From: a bacterium | GTDB taxonomy: Bacteria; Desulfobacterota; GWC2-55-46; S146-80; JALXFI01 | Assembly: GCA_027069035.1 (NCBI GenBank) | Contig: JALXFI010000083.1 | Location: 1 to 7,836 of the forward strand | Direction of reading: 5' to 3' | DNA: 7,836 nucleotides | Translations under genes and position numbers: made by a program | The notes under the pieces: generated by a model | Databases searched by the model: none | Told to the model about the DNA's origin: nothing | The model's input: the letters and a program-made list of their open reading frames with translations, nothing else | Part shown: positions 5,197 through 7,836 of the stretch, in pieces | Layout: each line of letters starts with the position of its first letter | Position numbering within the stretch: the stretch's first letter is position 1

Positions 5197-6297
5197 ATGA
5201 AAAAAGACCCTGTGTGCAGAATGGATGTCAATGAAGATGAAGCCCTCACATTAGAATGTGACGGTGAGATACACTATTTCTGTTCCGAAGGTTGTAAGGA
5301 TAAGTTTCTGATAAAACTTAAGAAAAAGAGCGGTAAACTTAACCGCACATCTTATGACCTCATAATCATTGGAGGCGGACCGGCGGGTCTTACATCCGGA
5401 GTATATGCGGCAACACTCAGGATGGATGCCTTTCTTATAACCAAGGACCTTGGAGGCCAGGCTATTGACAGCACGAAGATAGAGAATTATATGGGTTATA
5501 ATTTCATAACAGGGCCCGAGCTTATAGAGAAGTTCAAATATCAGTTGATCCATTCCTGTTATTTAGACCACCTGATGAGTGAAATAGAAAAGATTGAAAC
5601 CGTTGAAGGTGGATTTAATATTATAACCTCGGAATTTAAGGAGATTTTTACAAAGACTTTGATTGTCGCAACAGGTATGACGAGGAGAAAACTGAATGTG
5701 CCTGGTGAGGAAGAATTTCAGAGAAGAGGTATCTTTTATGGAAACATTCAGGACATCTCCTTTGTTCAGGGGGAGGATGTTGCAGTGGTTGGAGGTGGAA
5801 ACTCTGCATTACAAATCGTCGAGAATCTTCATACCGTTGCAAAGGATATCCATCTTATATCAAACTCGGCGCTTGCCGCCGACCCTGTGGTGATAGAGCG
5901 GGTTAGCAGGTTTAAAAACCTTAAAAGGTATGAGGGTCATAAGGTGCTTGAATTTACAGGGGGGAAGACGCTTAATAGTATCGTTATAAGGAAAAAGGCA
6001 GTGAATAGAAGGATTGATATCCCGGTAAAGGGTATCTTCATTGCCATAGGGTTTCAGCCCAATTCATCTTTAGTCTCTGACCTTGTTGAATTGAATAGTA
6101 GGGGAGAGATAGTTATCAATTCAGACTGCTCTACCTCTTGTCCAGGGATTTTTGCTGCAGGCGATGTCACAAATGCCTTTGGGAAGAGGATAATCATAGC
6201 GTCCGGCGAAGGTGCAAAGGCGGCGATTGCAGCAAGAAAGTATGTGTTGAACCTCAGGAAGGGTAGAGAAAAAAATGGAGCAGATGTTAAAGATTAG
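5197..6297 (+). CDS. YHS domain fused to an AhpF/thioredoxin-reductase-like flavoprotein lacking CxxC
   Basis: This 366-residue fusion starts with a YHS metal-binding domain (1-40: DPVCRM at 4-9, Cys21, FCSEGC with Cys29 and Cys33). A short Lys-rich linker follows, then a two-domain pyridine nucleotide-disulfide oxidoreductase. The FAD motif is GGGPAG (59-64), with LGGQ (85-88), ATGM (158-161) and GIFAAGDVT near the C terminus. The NAD(P)H motif is GGGNSA (199-204). The HRRxxxR NADPH signature of thioredoxin reductase is absent; this region resembles AhpF and suggests NADH (inference). The redox CxxC (CATC in thioredoxin reductase, CPHC in AhpF) aligns with Gly182-Asn-Ile-Gln185, so the disulfide is lost while Tyr181 and Asp186 are kept. 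The YHS cysteines or a bound metal may be the electron acceptor. AAGGAG (5181-5186) precedes the ATG by 10 nt. Confidence 0.88.
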   Translation: MKKDPVCRMDVNEDEALTLECDGEIHYFCSEGCKDKFLIKLKKKSGKLNRTSYDLIIIGGGPAGLTSGVYAATLRMDAFLITKDLGGQAIDSTKIENYMGYNFITGPELIEKFKYQLIHSCYLDHLMSEIEKIETVEGGFNIITSEFKEIFTKTLIVATGMTRRKLNVPGEEEFQRRGIFYGNIQDISFVQGEDVAVVGGGNSALQIVENLHTVAKDIHLISNSALAADPVVIERVSRFKNLKRYEGHKVLEFTGGKTLNSIVIRKKAVNRRIDIPVKGIFIAIGFQPNSSLVSDLVELNSRGEIVINSDCSTSCPGIFAAGDVTNAFGKRIIIASGEGAKAAIAARKYVLNLRKGREKNGADVKD

Positions 6298-7609
6298 AGA
6301 CATGGATACAATTCTGTTGATAAATAACGCAAAGGAGGTTTTGGATAAGAACTGGCTGCAGGGATATACCTCTCCTTCTATAAAACTCTACCCTCATCAG
6401 TGGAGCTGGGACTCAGGTTTTATTGCTATAGGCTATTCATATTTTGATGAGGAGAGAGCAATGAGGGAGATTACATCCCTTTTAAAGGGACAATGGTTTG
6501 ATGGAATGATACCCCATATTCGATACAATAGTCTCTTTGAAAATTATTTCCCGGAGGTTTCTTTCTGGAATATACCTCAAAGATATATTTCTTTAAATTC
6601 AATGAGTTCAGGTATAACCCAGCCTCCGATGATAACCATAGGCGCTTACTGTTACTGGAAGAATGCAAGGGATAGTGATAAGGCCAAAGACTTTTTAAAG
6701 GAGGTATTCCCGGGGCTTATGAAGTTCCACAGATTTCTTTATGAGGAGAGGAACCCTTTAAAAAATGGTCTTATTGCTATTGTTCATCCATGGGAATCCG
6801 GTATGGATAACTCACTTGCATGGGATTTGCCTTTAAGTCGGATTAACAAACAGGACCTGAACAATCTGCCGGGATATAAGAGAAAAGATACGGAAATAGT
6901 TTCTACTGAGGAAAGGCCGGATGATCTGAACTACAATAGATACATATACTTGATTGAGTTATTTAAAAGCCTTGACTATGAACAGCGTCTTATTGTGAAA
7001 GAATCGCCTTTTCTGGTATGTGATATCCTTTTCAATACAATCCTTTGCAGAGCAGGTGAATGTCTTATCGAGATGGGGAGGTTTTTAAAAGATGATGTCA
7101 GATGTGTAGAAGAGCGGCTTGATACTACTAAGAAGAGTATACAGAAGATGCTCTGGGATGAAAAGTCAGGTTTATATTTGAATTATGACCTGAATTCACG
7201 TTCATTAATAAAGAAACCCACTTCATCGAGTTTTACCCCACTCTTTGCAGGTATCCCTGATCATGGACAGGCAGAGAAGATATATGGCTACATAAATGGG
7301 GTCTGTCAGTGTCCGCTTGATGATGCAAATTTTGCAGTTCCAAGCTCTATCAGGTGTGAGGATGATTTTATTTCCGATAACTACTGGAAGGGGCCTGTGT
7401 GGACAAATATAAACTGGATTATCTATAAAGGGCTGAAAAGATATAACTATACAAACAATGCCGAAAAGGTTAAAGAATCCATGTTAAACCTGATAAGTAG
7501 ATATGGATTCTATGAATATTTTGATCCTGTAAAAAAGAAGGGCTGCGGGATAAATGATTTTTCCTGGACGGCTGCCCTTACTATTGCTTTCGCATTTAAT
7601 GTCCCATAA
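6275..7609 (+). CDS. GH63 / mannosylglycerate hydrolase-like (alpha/alpha)6-barrel glycosidase
   Basis: This 444-residue cytoplasmic-type protein (no signal peptide) matches the MGH1-like branch of GH63. Landmarks are SPSIKLYPHQWSWDSGFIA (33-51), HPWESGMDNS (171-180), SDNYWKGPVWTNINW and GFYEYFDP (411-418), then GINDFSWTAAL near the end. Asp178 and Glu414 sit where the catalytic Asp and Glu of characterised mannosylglycerate hydrolases lie. The substrate is thus likely a small alpha-glycoside such as mannosyl- or glucosylglycerate, but other GH63/GH37-like specificities are possible. The start is uncertain: ATG 6275 overlaps the flavoprotein by 23 nt, ATG 6284 has GGAG 3 nt before it, and ATG 6302 follows the flavoprotein stop by 4 nt. 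The overlap suggests co-transcription, though no metal role is evident. Its stop lies 16 nt before the IS hairpin; the protein looks complete. Confidence 0.82.
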   Translation: MEQMLKIRDMDTILLINNAKEVLDKNWLQGYTSPSIKLYPHQWSWDSGFIAIGYSYFDEERAMREITSLLKGQWFDGMIPHIRYNSLFENYFPEVSFWNIPQRYISLNSMSSGITQPPMITIGAYCYWKNARDSDKAKDFLKEVFPGLMKFHRFLYEERNPLKNGLIAIVHPWESGMDNSLAWDLPLSRINKQDLNNLPGYKRKDTEIVSTEERPDDLNYNRYIYLIELFKSLDYEQRLIVKESPFLVCDILFNTILCRAGECLIEMGRFLKDDVRCVEERLDTTKKSIQKMLWDEKSGLYLNYDLNSRSLIKKPTSSSFTPLFAGIPDHGQAEKIYGYINGVCQCPLDDANFAVPSSIRCEDDFISDNYWKGPVWTNINWIIYKGLKRYNYTNNAEKVKESMLNLISRYGFYEYFDPVKKKGCGINDFSWTAALTIAFAFNVP

Positions 7610-7625
7610 TGGGATCTAAAATCCC

Positions 7626-7639
7626 TCGCCTTAAGGCGA
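7626..7639. repeat. Subterminal 14-bp perfect palindrome of the IS left end
   Basis: TCGCCTTAAGGCGA is its own exact reverse complement and lies 21 bp before the transposase ATG. TnpA enzymes of the IS200/IS605 family recognise folded single-stranded hairpins near each end, and this is the obvious candidate. A smaller GAAG-A-CTTC palindrome (7638-7646) partly overlaps it. In RNA the same structure could weakly block read-through from the operon, but no T-run follows. Confidence 0.7.
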
Positions 7640-7654
7640 AGACTTCAGTATAAT

Positions 7655-7693
7655 TTGACTATGGAACATTATCGAACTACGTCCCATAGTCGA
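7655..7693 (+). promoter_or_regulatory. Hairpin enclosing the tnpA start codon
   Basis: TTGACTATGG (7655-7664) can pair with CCATAGTCGA (7684-7693), nine Watson-Crick pairs plus one G-U in RNA, around a 19-nt loop. The ATG at 7661-7663 lies inside the stem. No Shine-Dalgarno sequence precedes it, so translation should be weak. Known IS200 elements keep transposase low partly through a 5' UTR structure; a similar role here is inference. TATAAT (7649-7654) just upstream has no good -35 partner. Confidence 0.45.
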
Positions 7694-7836
7694 TTTGATA
7701 TAAAGTTACACTTTGTATGGGTAACGAAGTATAGGAAGCCTTTGTTATTAGGAGAAGTGGCCATACGTTTGAGAGATATAATAAGGCAGATATGTGTGGA
7801 GAACGAGGTAGAGATATTGAAAGGACATGTAAGTAG
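7661..7836 (+). CDS. tnpA: IS200/IS605-family transposase TnpA, N-terminal part
   Basis: The first 58 codons of a Y1 HUH single-strand transposase are present and the frame is open at the window edge. The family signature is clear: HYRTTSHSRFDIKLHFVWVT (3-22), then KYRKPLL, an amphipathic helix (RLRDIIRQICVENEVEIL) and KGHVS (54-58), normally followed at once by DHVH with the HUH histidines. The HUH motif and catalytic tyrosine lie past the edge, so intactness cannot be judged. Family members are about 130-150 residues. The start is ATG 7661, the family's usual N terminus, with no ribosome binding site. It lies in the same orientation as the operon, 51 nt after the hydrolase stop. Confidence 0.9.
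   Translation, partial: MEHYRTTSHSRFDIKLHFVWVTKYRKPLLLGEVAIRLRDIIRQICVENEVEILKGHVS

Larger units (their letters stand above)
7610..7836 (+). mobile_element. Left end of an IS200/IS605-family insertion sequence (runs off the window)
   Basis: A short non-coding stretch with a subterminal palindrome is followed by the start of an IS200-type transposase, in the order expected for a left end. The exact left boundary cannot be fixed: these elements have no terminal inverted repeats and make no target duplication, and the right end is outside the window. I place the edge just after the hydrolase stop codon. GGGAT (7611-7615) and ATCCC (7621-7625) form a further small hairpin. TCCCAT (7602-7607) and ATGGGA (7609-7614) are also complementary, so alternative foldings bridge the hydrolase stop codon and the element. 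Confidence 0.8.

Noticed and set aside
7610..7660. Factor-independent terminator after the hydrolase gene
   Set aside because: The palindrome at 7626-7639 lacks a following T-run and is better explained as the IS subterminal hairpin.
1..7836. CRISPR array, tRNA or rRNA genes
   Set aside because: I saw no regularly spaced repeats and no tRNA- or rRNA-like sequence on either strand.

Overview
The window reads as one long, tightly packed, plus-strand gene cluster for heavy-metal (most likely copper) handling. It is followed by a glycoside hydrolase and then by the left end of an IS200/IS605-family insertion sequence that runs off the right edge. Strong Shine-Dalgarno sequences (AAAGGAGG/GGAGGTG types), ATG starts, moderate to low GC and short gaps indicate a bacterium. 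The mix of YHS-domain, DUF302 and DUF5676 proteins with a P1B ATPase suits an environmental Nitrospirota- or Desulfobacterota-like lineage. That placement is a guess from gene content; the window has no rRNA or marker gene.

Layout. Positions 1-212 hold no secure gene. They contain a hairpin (84-111), a good sigma-70-type promoter (TTGACA 124-129, TACAAT 146-151) and a near-perfect 24-bp palindrome (159-182) over the expected transcription start, which looks like a repressor operator. Then come an isoprenylcysteine methyltransferase-like membrane protein (213-869), a membrane-anchored YHS protein with a Gly/His/Cys-rich linker (887-1174), a DUF5676-like small membrane protein (1234-1497), a 55-residue stand-alone YHS protein (1557-1724), a DUF302 protein (1756-2142), a Cu(I)-type P1B ATPase with two HMA domains (2287-4764), a membrane-anchored cupredoxin overlapping it by ATGA (4761-5132), a YHS domain fused to an AhpF/thioredoxin-reductase-like flavoprotein (5197-6297), and a GH63/mannosylglycerate-hydrolase-like protein whose start probably overlaps the previous gene (6275-7609). 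From about 7610 the sequence is the IS200/IS605 end: a subterminal palindrome and the first 58 codons of tnpA.

How the genes may work together (inference). The ATPase would pump Cu(I) out of the cytoplasm. The cupredoxin, made by translational coupling to it, would bind or pass on copper at the membrane. The three YHS modules offer cysteine-rich metal sites in three settings: membrane-tethered, free, and attached to a flavin reductase. The methyltransferase recalls CzcN/NccN of metal-resistance operons. The flavoprotein is the most unusual part: it has FAD- and NAD(P)H-binding motifs, but both cysteines of the CxxC disulfide are replaced (Gly182 and Gln185), and a YHS metal site is fused at its N terminus. 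This suggests a metal-linked reductase rather than a normal thioredoxin or peroxiredoxin reductase. No regulator gene lies in the window.
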